Shown here piece after piece: positions 41,471-49,985 of a DNA stretch of 64,000 bases. This DNA is from DASQHW01 sp038209365 (GTDB lineage Bacteria > Actinomycetota > Acidimicrobiia > IMCC26256 > PALSA-610): assembly GCA_038209365.1 (NCBI GenBank), contig JBBQXS010000012.1, positions 1 through 64,000 of the forward strand, given 5' to 3'. A program made the position numbers and the translations under genes. The first letter of the stretch is position 1; every line of letters begins with the position of its first letter. Under the pieces are notes generated by a model. It was given only the letters and a program-made list of their open reading frames with translations. It had not been told where the DNA came from and did no database searches.

Positions 41471-42937
41471 ATGTCGCTGGCGTTCGAACCTCGCATGCTG
41501 ATCGACGGCAAGCTCGTCGATGCGGAGGGCGGGAGGACCTACGAGAACATCAACCCCGCGACCGAGGACGTGGTCGGTCCGGTCGCCGACGGAACGCCCG
41601 GCGACATGGAGCGCGCCGTCACCGCTGCCCGCCGTGCGTTCGACGACACGAGCTGGGCCACCGACCGGGCATTGCGCAAAGCGTGCCTGCAGCAGTTGAG
41701 AGAAGCGCTGGACAAGCACAAGGAAGAGTTGCGACCGCAGATCGTCGCCGAGGTCGGCACCCCGATCGGCCTCACGTTCGCAATCCAACAGGACACCTGC
41801 ATCGACGACATGCAGTGGGACATCGACCTGATCGACCGCTACGAATGGGAACGAGAGCTGGGTGTGCACGAGTTCTTCGGGATGCAGTCGAACCGGCTGG
41901 TCATCCGCGAGCCGATCGGCGTCACGGGCCTGATCACGCCGTGGAACTTCCCGTTCATGCTGAACCTGTCGAAGCTGACGCCGGCGCTTGCCGCCGGATG
42001 CACCGCGGTGCTGAAGCCGGCGCCCGACACTCCGTACGCCGCGACCTGGATCGGCAAGCTCGTCGCCGAGGAGACCGACATCCCGGCCGGGGTGTTCAAC
42101 GTCGTGACATCGGCCGACCCTGCCGCGGTGGGGGAGGCGCTCACCGCGAGCGCCGCCGTCGACATGATCTCGTTCACGGGCTCGACCGGGGTCGGGAAGC
42201 GGATCGCGGCGCGGGGCGCCGACACGCTGAAGCGCGTATTCCTGGAGCTCGGGGGCAAGTCGGCCAACATCGTGCTGGACGACGCCGATCTCGCAGCCGT
42301 GTTGCCGTCCACCGGCATGGTGTGCATGCACTCGGGCCAGGGCTGTGCGATCACCACCCGCCTGCTGTTGCCGCGATCGCGCTACGACGAGGGCGTCGAG
42401 ATCGTGAAGTCCGCGTTCGAGACCTTTCCGTACGGCGATCCGATGGACTTCAACAACATGGCCGGCCCGTTGATCAACGCCCGGCAGCGGGAGCGGGTGC
42501 TCGGGTACATCGAAAAGGGCAAGGCCGAAGGCGCGCGCTGCCTCGTGGGTGGCGGTGCGGCGACGCAGTTCGACAGGGGGTACTTCGTGCAGCCGACGTT
42601 GTTCGTTGACGTCGACCCGAGCTCGACGATTGCACAGGAAGAGATCTTCGGTCCGGTCCTGTCGGTGATCCCTTACGAGGACGACGACGACGCGGTGCGC
42701 ATCGCGAACAACTCACGCTACGGCCTGTCCGGTGCCGTGAACGGGGGCTCGTTGGAGCGCGCGCTCGCCGTCGCGCGTCGTATCCGCACGGGCACGATCG
42801 CCGTGAACGGCGGGCAGTGGTTCGGGCCCGACTCGCCCTTCGGCGGCTACAAGGAGAGTGGCCTCGGCCGCGAGCACGGTCTCGCAGGCTTCGAGGAGTA
42901 CCTCGAGACCAAGACGGTAGGACTCCCTCCAAGCTGA
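41471..42937 (+). CDS. Aldehyde dehydrogenase (NAD(P)-dependent)
   Basis: 488 residues. 'TPWNFPFMLNLSKLTPALAAG' and 'FTGSTGVGKRI' bind the cofactor; the base Glu259 in 'LELGGKSANI' and the nucleophile Cys292 in 'HSGQGCAITTR' are present, as is the late 'EEIFGPVLSVI'. It oxidises an aldehyde to an acid. AAGGAG lies 6 nt before the ATG. Monocistronic, with a promoter of its own. Substrate unknown. Confidence 0.9.
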   Translation: MSLAFEPRMLIDGKLVDAEGGRTYENINPATEDVVGPVADGTPGDMERAVTAARRAFDDTSWATDRALRKACLQQLREALDKHKEELRPQIVAEVGTPIGLTFAIQQDTCIDDMQWDIDLIDRYEWERELGVHEFFGMQSNRLVIREPIGVTGLITPWNFPFMLNLSKLTPALAAGCTAVLKPAPDTPYAATWIGKLVAEETDIPAGVFNVVTSADPAAVGEALTASAAVDMISFTGSTGVGKRIAARGADTLKRVFLELGGKSANIVLDDADLAAVLPSTGMVCMHSGQGCAITTRLLLPRSRYDEGVEIVKSAFETFPYGDPMDFNNMAGPLINARQRERVLGYIEKGKAEGARCLVGGGAATQFDRGYFVQPTLFVDVDPSSTIAQEEIFGPVLSVIPYEDDDDAVRIANNSRYGLSGAVNGGSLERALAVARRIRTGTIAVNGGQWFGPDSPFGGYKESGLGREHGLAGFEEYLETKTVGLPPS

Positions 42938-42975
42938 ATCGCGCGCAACCTTTATGGGTCGTCTCCCGCGCAACA

Positions 42976-43005
42976 GCCCGGGCGAGCGAAGGGCGACGCC
43001 CGGGC
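42976..43005. terminator. GC-rich hairpin between convergent genes
   Basis: Perfect 9-bp stem GCCCGGGCG/CGCCCGGGC with a 12-nt loop, 38 nt after the aldehyde dehydrogenase stop. An eight-T run lies farther on (43083-43090), too distant to belong to it. Termination is inferred from position. Confidence 0.4.
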
Positions 43006-43089
43006 CGTGCGACCGCCAAGGGGAAGGCGGCATTCGATGCATAGACGTCCGCGCCGTCGATTTGGTTGCCACCCGGCCGGGATTTTTTT

Positions 43090-43878
43090 TCAGCCGGACT
43101 GTGAACGCGCGAACGCGATCGTGCCTTCGATGAACGTTCCGACGTCGCGGTACTTGCCCGCGAACACCTCGCCGAACCAGTCGGGGACTGCAACCTCGAG
43201 TCGGTCCTGCTCGATGGTCGTGAGCACCGGCTCGACCATGGCGTCCACCGGCAACATCTCCACGCCGGTGACGCCGAGCGGGTCGTTGTCCGGAAGGTGG
43301 AACAACTCCGTGTCGATCACGCCGGGATACACGACGTGGACTTTGACCGCAGTGTCGCGCAGGTCGACCTGCAGGCACTCCGCCCAGGCCGAGATCGCGG
43401 CCTTGCTCGCGGCGTACGCCGACTCCGCCGGGGGTGAGAGGCGCGCCGCGACCGAGGACACGTAGACCAGCCGTCCCGCGCGTGCGACGAGGTCGTCGAG
43501 CAATGCCAGCGTGAGCCGCACCGGCGACGCGTAATTGATGTGCATGACCGACTCGACGATGTCGGGCGTGAGTGCGAACACCGTCTTGCGCTTGGGGATG
43601 CCGGCATTGTTGACGAGGACATCGATCCCGCCCAGCTCCGACGAGGCGCGCTGCGCGAACGGCGCGATGGCGTCGAGCTCTGCAAGGTCGATCGTCCACG
43701 CCCGCGAATCCGGGGCGTGCACGCGGCACTTCTCGAGCACCGCCTCCAGCCGGTCCGCGCGTCGCGCGCAGATCCCCACGGTCGCGCCACGCTTGGCGAA
43801 ACCCTCCGCGAGCGCGGCGCCGATGCCCGCCGACGCGCCCGTCACCAACACGTGCTTCCCGCTGAGGTCGTACGCCAT
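43090..43878 (-). CDS. Short-chain dehydrogenase/reductase
   Basis: 262 residues. 'TGASAGIG' cofactor motif, 'NNAG', 'SAYAASKAA' with catalytic Tyr/Lys. The end lacks the usual G-x-x-x-x-V-D-G-G and resembles the DltE/retinol-dehydrogenase-like branch. Probably acts on a lipid or small alcohol. Leaderless ATG 43878 shares an overlapping promoter with the divergent SDR gene at 43904. Confidence 0.85.
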   Translation of the reverse strand: MAYDLSGKHVLVTGASAGIGAALAEGFAKRGATVGICARRADRLEAVLEKCRVHAPDSRAWTIDLAELDAIAPFAQRASSELGGIDVLVNNAGIPKRKTVFALTPDIVESVMHINYASPVRLTLALLDDLVARAGRLVYVSSVAARLSPPAESAYAASKAAISAWAECLQVDLRDTAVKVHVVYPGVIDTELFHLPDNDPLGVTGVEMLPVDAMVEPVLTTIEQDRLEVAVPDWFGEVFAGKYRDVGTFIEGTIAFARSQSG

Positions 43879-43884
43879 GGAGCG

Positions 43885-43890
43885 AAGCTA
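43885..43890 (-). promoter_or_regulatory. -10 box of the minus-strand SDR gene
   Basis: TAGCTT on the minus strand ends 6 nt before ATG 43878. It shares two base pairs with the plus-strand box at 43889. Confidence 0.5.
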
Positions 43891-43894
43891 GCCT
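43889..43894 (+). promoter_or_regulatory. -10 box of the plus-strand SDR operon
   Basis: TAGCCT ends 9 nt before ATG 43904; it overlaps the divergent -10 box, so only one promoter can be open at a time. Confidence 0.5.
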
Positions 43895-43903
43895 CCGGCG
43901 CGC

Positions 43904-44695
43904 ATGCCGATCACGCCCGACACCGTGTTGCTCACCGACCGGTTGGTCGTCGTCACCGGCGCCGCCGTGGGGATCGGTGCCGCGGTCGCAACCGCCTGCG
44001 CGCGTTTCGGTGCGGACGTCGCCGTGTGCGATCGCGATGCAGAGGGGCTCCAGCGGACCGTTTCCGAGATCGAGGCGACGGGCCGGCGTGCGCATTCGAC
44101 CGATCTCGACGTGCGCGACGGCGACGCGGTCCGCGGGTGGATCGACTCGCTCCCTGCGATCGATGCACTCGTCAACAACGCCGGCGGCGGCTTCCGTGCC
44201 CCCTTCCTCGATGTCAACGACAAGGGCCAGGACACGCTCATCCGCGAGAACTTCGTCAGCGTGACGCACCTGGTGCGCGCATGCGTCCCGAAGATGCCCG
44301 CCAACGGCCGGGGGTCCATCGTCAACGTGACCTCCATCGAGGCGCACCGTGGCGCGCCCGGCTTCGCGATCTACAGCGCGATGAAGGCTGCGCTCGTGAA
44401 CCTGTCGATGACGCTCGCGCTGGAGCTCGGGGATCGGCACATCCGCGTCAACTGCATCGCGCCCGACGTCATCCCCACACCTGGTATCGGCGGCGACGTG
44501 CCGGTGAAGACGCCGCTGACCGTGGCCGGGCACGTCGACGACGTCGCGGGCGCGGTCATCTATCTCGTGTCCGACCTCGGCCGCTTCGTCACGGGCGCCA
44601 CGATCCACGTCGACGGTGGCAACCTCGCGGCCGGCGGGTGGGGTCGGGCACCCGACGGCAGCTGGGTGACCGCCGGTGAGGTGGGCGGCCCATGA
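43904..44695 (+). CDS. Short-chain dehydrogenase/reductase
   Basis: 263 residues. 'TGAAVGIG', 'NNAG', 'FAIYSAMKAA' (catalytic Tyr/Lys) and 'GATIHVDGG'. The Tyr-x3-Lys spacing is standard. Its ATGA overlap with the following LLM gene means the pair is cotranslated, and both may act on the same alcohol/ketone. Divergent from another SDR with a 25-bp gap. Confidence 0.85.
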   Translation: MPITPDTVLLTDRLVVVTGAAVGIGAAVATACARFGADVAVCDRDAEGLQRTVSEIEATGRRAHSTDLDVRDGDAVRGWIDSLPAIDALVNNAGGGFRAPFLDVNDKGQDTLIRENFVSVTHLVRACVPKMPANGRGSIVNVTSIEAHRGAPGFAIYSAMKAALVNLSMTLALELGDRHIRVNCIAPDVIPTPGIGGDVPVKTPLTVAGHVDDVAGAVIYLVSDLGRFVTGATIHVDGGNLAAGGWGRAPDGSWVTAGEVGGP

Positions 44696-45528
44696 AGTTC
44701 GGCGTCGCGTTGGGCGCGCTCAACCCGCACTTCCATCTCGACGCCACGGTCGAGGCCGACCGCCTCGGCTATGAGTCGGTCTGGCTTCCCGAGCACCTCG
44801 TGTTCACGCGCACGATGTCACGGTCGCCGCACCCCGGGCAGGAGCACCCACCCGTCCCGCCGACGGCGCCGATCTACGACGCCTTCGCGTACCTCGCGTA
44901 CCTCGCGGCGCAGACCGAGCACGTCCGGCTCGGTACGCACGTGTTCAACATCGGATTGCGGCATCCGTTCACGACTGCGCGCGGCGTGCAGACCGTCGAC
45001 CTGTTGTCGAAAGGCCGGTTCGAGTTCGGCATCGGTGCATCGTGGCTCGAAGAGGAGTGGGACGCGACCCAGCTCGACTTCTCCACGCGTGCGCGGCGCG
45101 TCGACGAGGCGGTCGAGGTCTGCAAGCGGCTGTGGACGGAGGAGACGGTCAGCCATCGCGGCGAGTTCTTCGCGTTCGACGACGTGGTGTTCGAGCCGAA
45201 GCCGGTCCAGAAACCGTGGCCCCCGATCCTCGTCGGCGGCGAATCTCGCGCCGCGTTGCGCCGCGCGGCGCGCGTCGGCGACGGCTGGATCGGTATGGCG
45301 CACACGCCGGAATCCGCCGCGGAACAGATCGCCGGGTTGCGGTCGGTGCTCGTCGAGCACGGGCGCGACCCGTCGAGCTTCGAGGTCGTGCTCGGCGGCC
45401 CGGTCGCGTCCCGGGAGGACGCGCACCGCTGGGAGGAGCTCGGCGTGACCCGCATGATCGTGTCGCCCTGGCGGCGGTCGCCCGACGCCGTCGACGGCCT
45501 TCGCCGCTTCGCCGACACGGTGCTCTGA
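44692..45528 (+). CDS. LLM-class, F420-dependent-type oxidoreductase
   Basis: 278 residues. 'LGYESVWLPEHLVF', 'LSKGRFEFGIGASWLEEEW' and 'PPILVGGESRAALRRA' are typical LLM/F420 barrel segments. Should transfer hydride between F420 (or FMN) and an organic substrate. Coupled by ATGA to the SDR gene before it. A hairpin follows at 45557. Confidence 0.83.
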   Translation: MKFGVALGALNPHFHLDATVEADRLGYESVWLPEHLVFTRTMSRSPHPGQEHPPVPPTAPIYDAFAYLAYLAAQTEHVRLGTHVFNIGLRHPFTTARGVQTVDLLSKGRFEFGIGASWLEEEWDATQLDFSTRARRVDEAVEVCKRLWTEETVSHRGEFFAFDDVVFEPKPVQKPWPPILVGGESRAALRRAARVGDGWIGMAHTPESAAEQIAGLRSVLVEHGRDPSSFEVVLGGPVASREDAHRWEELGVTRMIVSPWRRSPDAVDGLRRFADTVL

Positions 45529-45556
45529 CCGTACGGCCGCGCCGCCGGCCGTCTCC

Positions 45557-45576
45557 GGCCGCCTCGCCAGGCGGCC
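45557..45576. terminator. GC-rich hairpin after the LLM gene
   Basis: Perfect 8-bp stem GGCCGCCT/AGGCGGCC with a CGCC loop, 29 nt after the stop. No T-run follows directly. Confidence 0.4.
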
Positions 45577-45587
45577 CCGCCGACAAC

Positions 45588-45593
45588 TACGTT
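45588..45593 (+). promoter_or_regulatory. -10 box of the secreted repeat-protein gene
   Basis: TACGTT about 45 nt before GTG 45638, which has GAGGGGG as ribosome binding site. Confidence 0.35.
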
Positions 45594-45637
45594 GGCTTTC
45601 GAGCATTTTTCGGGGGGCGGACGGTCGAGGGGGCATC

Positions 45638-46954
45638 GTGAAACCGGGTCGATCGTTCGTCGTCGCCATCGTGTGCGCCCTGGTCTGTGGCCTGTCGAGC
45701 GCGCCCGCCGGTGCCGCCAGCCCATCGGTCACGGTCACCGACCCCACCGGCGACGTCACGAACCGGGCCGGCGGCAGCGTCGTCAGGCCGGAGGCCGACA
45801 TCGTGTCGGCGTCGTCGGGCGCGGATGCGCACAGCTCGGTCTTCACGCTCCGGGCGCAGACGCCGAAAAATCCCGCCACCGACCCGAACTGGCTCAACGA
45901 CACCGGACCGCTCTGGCTCATCGACAGGAACTACGACCGCCACACGGACTACATCGCTGCGGTGTACCGCACAGGTCCGGCGCCGGGCACGCAGCACGCC
46001 GTGATGTATGACCCGCACCTGAAGCCTGTCTGTACCGGCACCCCGGACTACCAGGGCGGGAGCTACATCGCGCGCTTCACGAGCAGTAGCTGCCCGCGTC
46101 TGCGCGGCTACGTGTGGAGCTCGGAGATGGACTATGACACGACGGCGAGCCCGGCGAACGACGAGGCGGTCGATCTCGCGCCCGCGGGCAGCCCCTCTCC
46201 GCCCACGCCGGAGCCGCGCACGGGGTACTGGATGCTCGGCGCCGACGGGAAGACCTACCCGTTCGGCAACGCGCCACGTTTCAGCTCCGCCGGGCCGTAC
46301 GCGGCGGCGGTGACCGCCCGCGCCAACGGCACCGGCATCTGGGTCGTCGATTTCTTCGGCAATGTCCACGCGTACGGGCACGCGACGTACCAAGGCGGTC
46401 ATCCGGCGCTGCGGTCCGGAGAGTTCGTCACGACGATCTCGGCAACACCGACGGCGCGGGGCTATTGGCTGTTCACCACCCTCGGCCGCGTGTTCGCGTT
46501 CGGTGACGCGAAGTCCCACGGGGACCTGCGCGATCTGGCGTTGACCGGTCCGATCATCGCGTCGGTCGCCATGCGGGACGGCAAGGGCTACTACATGGTC
46601 GGTTCCGACGGCGGCATCTTCGCCTTCGGCAGCGCGAAGTTCCGTGGCTCGATGGGCGGCCGCCCGCTCGTCGGCCGCATCGTGGGCATCTCGCCGACGC
46701 CGAGTGGCCATGGCTACTGGCTCGTTGGCGAGGACGGTGGCGTGTTCGCGTTCGGCGACGCCAACTTCCGCGGGTCGATGGGTGGCGTGCCACTGGCGAA
46801 ACCGATGAACGGCTTGGTCGCGTTCGGCAACGGCTACCTGATGGTCGCGTCCGACGGTGGCGTGTTCGACTTCTCGACGAAGCCCTTCCTCGGCAGCCTC
46901 GGCGGACAATCGCTGTCCGCGCCCATCATCGGGATCGCGGCTTTCAGCACGTAA
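45638..46954 (+). CDS. Secreted protein with six GYW/FAFG repeats
   Basis: 438 residues. A Sec signal peptide ends near Ala26 (SSAPAGAAS). A beta-rich N-terminal domain with two Cys is followed, after a Pro-rich linker, by six repeats of ~40-47 residues from about 195 to the end, each with a core such as 'GYWLVGEDGGVFAFGDANF' and 'RGSMGG'. Spacing suggests a beta-propeller-like fold. Similar repeats are common in Acidimicrobiia exported proteins. Probably an extracellular binding or adhesion protein. Confidence 0.8.
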   Translation: MKPGRSFVVAIVCALVCGLSSAPAGAASPSVTVTDPTGDVTNRAGGSVVRPEADIVSASSGADAHSSVFTLRAQTPKNPATDPNWLNDTGPLWLIDRNYDRHTDYIAAVYRTGPAPGTQHAVMYDPHLKPVCTGTPDYQGGSYIARFTSSSCPRLRGYVWSSEMDYDTTASPANDEAVDLAPAGSPSPPTPEPRTGYWMLGADGKTYPFGNAPRFSSAGPYAAAVTARANGTGIWVVDFFGNVHAYGHATYQGGHPALRSGEFVTTISATPTARGYWLFTTLGRVFAFGDAKSHGDLRDLALTGPIIASVAMRDGKGYYMVGSDGGIFAFGSAKFRGSMGGRPLVGRIVGISPTPSGHGYWLVGEDGGVFAFGDANFRGSMGGVPLAKPMNGLVAFGNGYLMVASDGGVFDFSTKPFLGSLGGQSLSAPIIGIAAFST

Positions 46955-47015
46955 TTCTTGGTCGCGCTCGCGGACGCTCGCCGCTCCCGCCAGTTCGCTT
47001 CGGCTCCGCCTCCGC

Positions 47016-47786
47016 TCACGGCCTCGTGTGACGAGCCAGGCGTTCGGGGTGGGCGGCGAAGTCGCGGATGGAGCCGACGTTGCGTAGCGCAACCTCGACG
47101 ATGCCCGGCTGCATCGTGTAGCACACGCCGGCCATGTTGCGCGGGAGCCGGGCCGCGACCGGTATGGCGTCGAGATCCATGCCGCGGCCCATGCCGATGT
47201 CGCAACCACGTCGAAGCGTGATCGCCCGTTCGGCTTGCTCGACGTCGAGCGTGCTGTCGGCCCAGCGCATGAAGCCGCCTTTCCATGGCGCGGGTGCGAA
47301 CCGCGCCTCCGGCGCGACGAGTCCGTACCAGTCGATGTCCCATACGAGGTCCGGCGTTTCGTCGACCCACAGGCGGACACGGGTCGCGCCGGTCTGCGGA
47401 TCGCGCGCCGGCACCTCGATGTCGTATACGCGCCGGTCGCGGCCCGCGGCCGCGTGCGTGATCGCGTAGCACGCGGCGTCGAATTGGTGCGTGCAGTTCT
47501 GCTTGGGATCGGTCCAGGCGCCGGCGGCGGTGAAGCGTCGCTCGAGTGGCATGTCCGCCAGCTTCCGGAGCGGCTCGGCCGCGGCCGGGCACGTCGACCA
47601 CGGCCATCGTTGCGAGTCGGCCTGCACTGATTCCACCCGCCGGCCGTCGTGGCGCAGCGTGATCACGAAGTGGTGGAAGTCGTCCTCGAGGTCGCTGACG
47701 ACGACGCCCGGCTCGACCGTCGTGATGCTGATCCGGCGGCGGTAGACGTCGCCATCGAGATCGAACGCCGGCGGCGAGGGTGACAT
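47016..47786 (-). CDS. DUF2889 domain protein
   Basis: 256 residues. 'RRRISITTVEPGVVVSDLED' followed by 'HHFVITLRHDGRRVESVQAD' and 'RWPWSTCPAAAEPLRKL' is the DUF2889 pattern as I know it from actinobacteria. No signal peptide; Trp-rich. Leaderless ATG 47786. Convergent with the secreted protein gene (61 bp without other features, but purine-rich like the repeats at 22410). Function unknown. Confidence 0.7.
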   Translation of the reverse strand: MSPSPPAFDLDGDVYRRRISITTVEPGVVVSDLEDDFHHFVITLRHDGRRVESVQADSQRWPWSTCPAAAEPLRKLADMPLERRFTAAGAWTDPKQNCTHQFDAACYAITHAAAGRDRRVYDIEVPARDPQTGATRVRLWVDETPDLVWDIDWYGLVAPEARFAPAPWKGGFMRWADSTLDVEQAERAITLRRGCDIGMGRGMDLDAIPVAARLPRNMAGVCYTMQPGIVEVALRNVGSIRDFAAHPERLARHTRP

Positions 47787-47793
47787 CCGCGTC

Positions 47794-47799
47794 AGGTTA
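47794..47799 (-). promoter_or_regulatory. -10 box of the DUF2889 gene (leaderless)
   Basis: TAACCT on the minus strand ends 7 nt before ATG 47786. Confidence 0.5.
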
Positions 47800-47852
47800 G
47801 GGGAACAATGTGCGGGCGCAGCGAAGCGATCGATTGCGCAGCGAGGAGCCAC

Positions 47853-49001
47853 GTGACCTTGACGGTACCTGTGATCGACTCCGACCAACACCTGTACGAG
47901 ACGCGCACGACGTGGCTCGATCACATCGATCCCGGGCATCGCGACGACGCGCTTCGGATCACCGACGACGAGCTCGGGTATCCGTGGCTCACGTGGGGTG
48001 CGCGCAGGCTCGGGCCGGTCGACGTGCAACTTCCGGGAAAGACGTCCGAGCTCGGCGAGCGCCGCGAGCGGATCCGTGCCGGGTTGCGCGCGGAGACACG
48101 CTACGACGACCAGCTTCCTCGCGAGTACTGGGAGGCGTCCGCGCGTGCGGCCCGGCTCGCGGAGATGGGCGTCGACGAATGCGTGGTCTTCCCGAACTTC
48201 GGCCTGCTGTGGGAACGGAGGCTCGACGCCGACCTTCCCTCGCTGACGGCGAACATGACGGCATGGAACCGGTGGTGTGCGTCGGTCGCCCGCGACGGAC
48301 GCGGTCAGGTGCATCCCGTCGCGCACTGCACGTTGCGCGACCGGGCATGGCTCCTGGCGGAGCTGGCGCGTCTGGAGCGCGACGGCATCAAGCTCGCGAT
48401 GATCGCGCCCGCTCTCGTCGACGGGCGGCCGCTCTCGCATCCGGATCACGACGAGCTGTGGCGCGCGTTCGTTGCGCACGGCGTCACACCGTTGTTCCAC
48501 GTGGCCGACCAGCGCCGTCCGTTCGACGACGCCTGGTACACCGCGCCCGACGAGTCGTCGTTGCCGCCGCTCGAATCCGTCTTCTTGTGGACGTCGGCCG
48601 CGCTGGCCTGCACGGACATGATTCTCAACGGGGCGCTCGAGCGTCACCCCGATCTACGCATCGGCATTGTCGAGCTCAGCGCGATCTGGGTGCCGATGTT
48701 CCTGATGATGCTGGACGGCGGCTCGGAGTTCACCGCCAAGCTGAACGGCCGTCCCGTCGTCGAGCTCTCGATGAAACCCAGCGAGTTCTTCCGACGCCAG
48801 GTCCGCGTCTCGTCGTTCTCGTACGAGCTGCCGGCGAAGTTGATCCGGCAGACGGGCGACCTCTACATGTGCTGCTCCGACTTCCCGCACTCGGAGGGAA
48901 CCGCGACACCGATGTCCGACTACCGCGGGTCCGCGCTTCCGGTCGGACCCGACGACGCACCGGGCTTTTTCCGCGACAACGTCTCGCTGCTGCTCGCGTG
49001 A
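47853..49001 (+). CDS. Amidohydrolase-2 family metal-dependent hydrolase
   Basis: 382 residues from GTG 47853, which has GAGGAG 5 nt upstream. 'VIDSDQHLYETRTTW', 'LFHVADQRRPF', 'IVELSAIWVPMFL' and 'CCSDFPHSEG' give the metal-site pattern of the group, divergent from the other three in this window. GTGA overlap couples it to an alpha/beta hydrolase, suggesting two consecutive hydrolytic steps. Confidence 0.82.
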   Translation: MTLTVPVIDSDQHLYETRTTWLDHIDPGHRDDALRITDDELGYPWLTWGARRLGPVDVQLPGKTSELGERRERIRAGLRAETRYDDQLPREYWEASARAARLAEMGVDECVVFPNFGLLWERRLDADLPSLTANMTAWNRWCASVARDGRGQVHPVAHCTLRDRAWLLAELARLERDGIKLAMIAPALVDGRPLSHPDHDELWRAFVAHGVTPLFHVADQRRPFDDAWYTAPDESSLPPLESVFLWTSAALACTDMILNGALERHPDLRIGIVELSAIWVPMFLMMLDGGSEFTAKLNGRPVVELSMKPSEFFRRQVRVSSFSYELPAKLIRQTGDLYMCCSDFPHSEGTATPMSDYRGSALPVGPDDAPGFFRDNVSLLLA

Positions 49002-49909
49002 GTGGCACGGGGCCGCCTCGGCACGACGTGCCGACAGGTGGGCACAGCGCGTTCACGCTCGTCGATGACCGACAGGTGCACTACCTGTGGTGGGGTCGAG
49101 TCGGCGCGCTACCCGTGGTGTGTCTGCACGGCGGTGGCCAGACCGCGTACATGTACGAGGAGCAGGGCAACGCGTTGCGCGACCGGTGGTTCGTCTGCGC
49201 GCCCGATCTGCCCGGCCACGGCGACTCGGATCTCGATCTCTCGATGGCCGCACCGGGCGGCGGCCTCGACCGGTACGCGCTCGCATCGAACGTCGAAGCC
49301 TTCCTCGATCAGCTCGGTGTCGCGCGTGCCATGTTCGTCGGCGCGTCGCTCGGAGGGATCACGTCGCTGACGATCGCGGCGGTGTCGCCGGCGCGCGTCG
49401 CGGGGATCGCGTTGATTGACATCGGCCACCGTCTCGAGGACGAAGGGGTGCGACGCATCGTCGACTTCATGACCAAGCACGAGAGCTTCGCGTCGTTGGA
49501 CGAGGCCGCCGGCGCGATCGCCGAGTACCTCCCCGGGCGGCGGCGTCAGTCGCCGGCGCGTTTGACGCGCAATCTCCGACAACGGCCCGACGGTCGCTGG
49601 GAATGGAAGCACGCGCTCGGCCGTAGCCTGCGCACCGCGGCGACCGAGCGCTCCGACGACGCACCCGGCAACTGGCGCCGGCTGACCGCCGGGATGGACG
49701 AGGAGCTCGTGCACATCGAGTGCCCGGTGCTGGTGCTGCGAGGCCAGCGCAGCGACGTGCTCTCGGACGAAGGAGCGCAAGAGGTCGCCGACCTGTTGCC
49801 GAACGCGCGCGTCGCGACGATCAACGCCGCCGGTCACCTCGCGGCCGGCGACAACCCGGAGTCGACCACCGCGCTCGTCCGCGGCTTCCTCGAGGGCACC
49901 GGCTGGTAA
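48998..49909 (+). CDS. Alpha/beta hydrolase
   Basis: 303 residues, GTG start overlapping the amidohydrolase stop. Oxyanion 'CLHGGGQTAYMYEE', 'PDLPGHGDSD', nucleophile Ser in 'GASLGG', acid in 'VLRGQRSDVLSDE' and His in 'NAAGHLAAGDNPE'. It could be an ester, lactone or C-C hydrolase (MhpC-like). Coupled with an amidohydrolase, it probably serves a degradative pathway. Confidence 0.85.
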   Translation: MSGTGPPRHDVPTGGHSAFTLVDDRQVHYLWWGRVGALPVVCLHGGGQTAYMYEEQGNALRDRWFVCAPDLPGHGDSDLDLSMAAPGGGLDRYALASNVEAFLDQLGVARAMFVGASLGGITSLTIAAVSPARVAGIALIDIGHRLEDEGVRRIVDFMTKHESFASLDEAAGAIAEYLPGRRRQSPARLTRNLRQRPDGRWEWKHALGRSLRTAATERSDDAPGNWRRLTAGMDEELVHIECPVLVLRGQRSDVLSDEGAQEVADLLPNARVATINAAGHLAAGDNPESTTALVRGFLEGTGW

Positions 49910-49914
49910 GCGGT

Positions 49915-49973
49915 GTCCAAACAGATTGGACGCTCAGCCCGCCAGGGGCGGGCTCACGGTCCAAACAGATTGG
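49915..49973. repeat. 15-bp direct repeats around a hairpin
   Basis: GTCCAAACAGATTGG occurs at 49915-49929 and again at 49959-49973. Between them lies a perfect 8-bp hairpin (AGCCCGCC/GGCGGGCT, 49936-49954), and a further CGGCGC/GCGCCG hairpin (49979-49994) follows. Located between convergent genes. Confidence 0.7.
49936..49954. terminator. Hairpin between convergent genes
   Basis: 8-bp perfect GC-rich stem with a 3-nt loop, no T-run. Position after the hydrolase gene suggests a terminator for one or both directions. Confidence 0.4.
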
Positions 49974-49985
49974 CCACTCGGCGCT

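Noticed and set aside
43083..43090. Eight-T run as an intrinsic terminator
   Set aside because: The CCCGGCCGGG just before it can form only a 3-bp stem with a loop, too weak; the true hairpin at 42976 is too far away.
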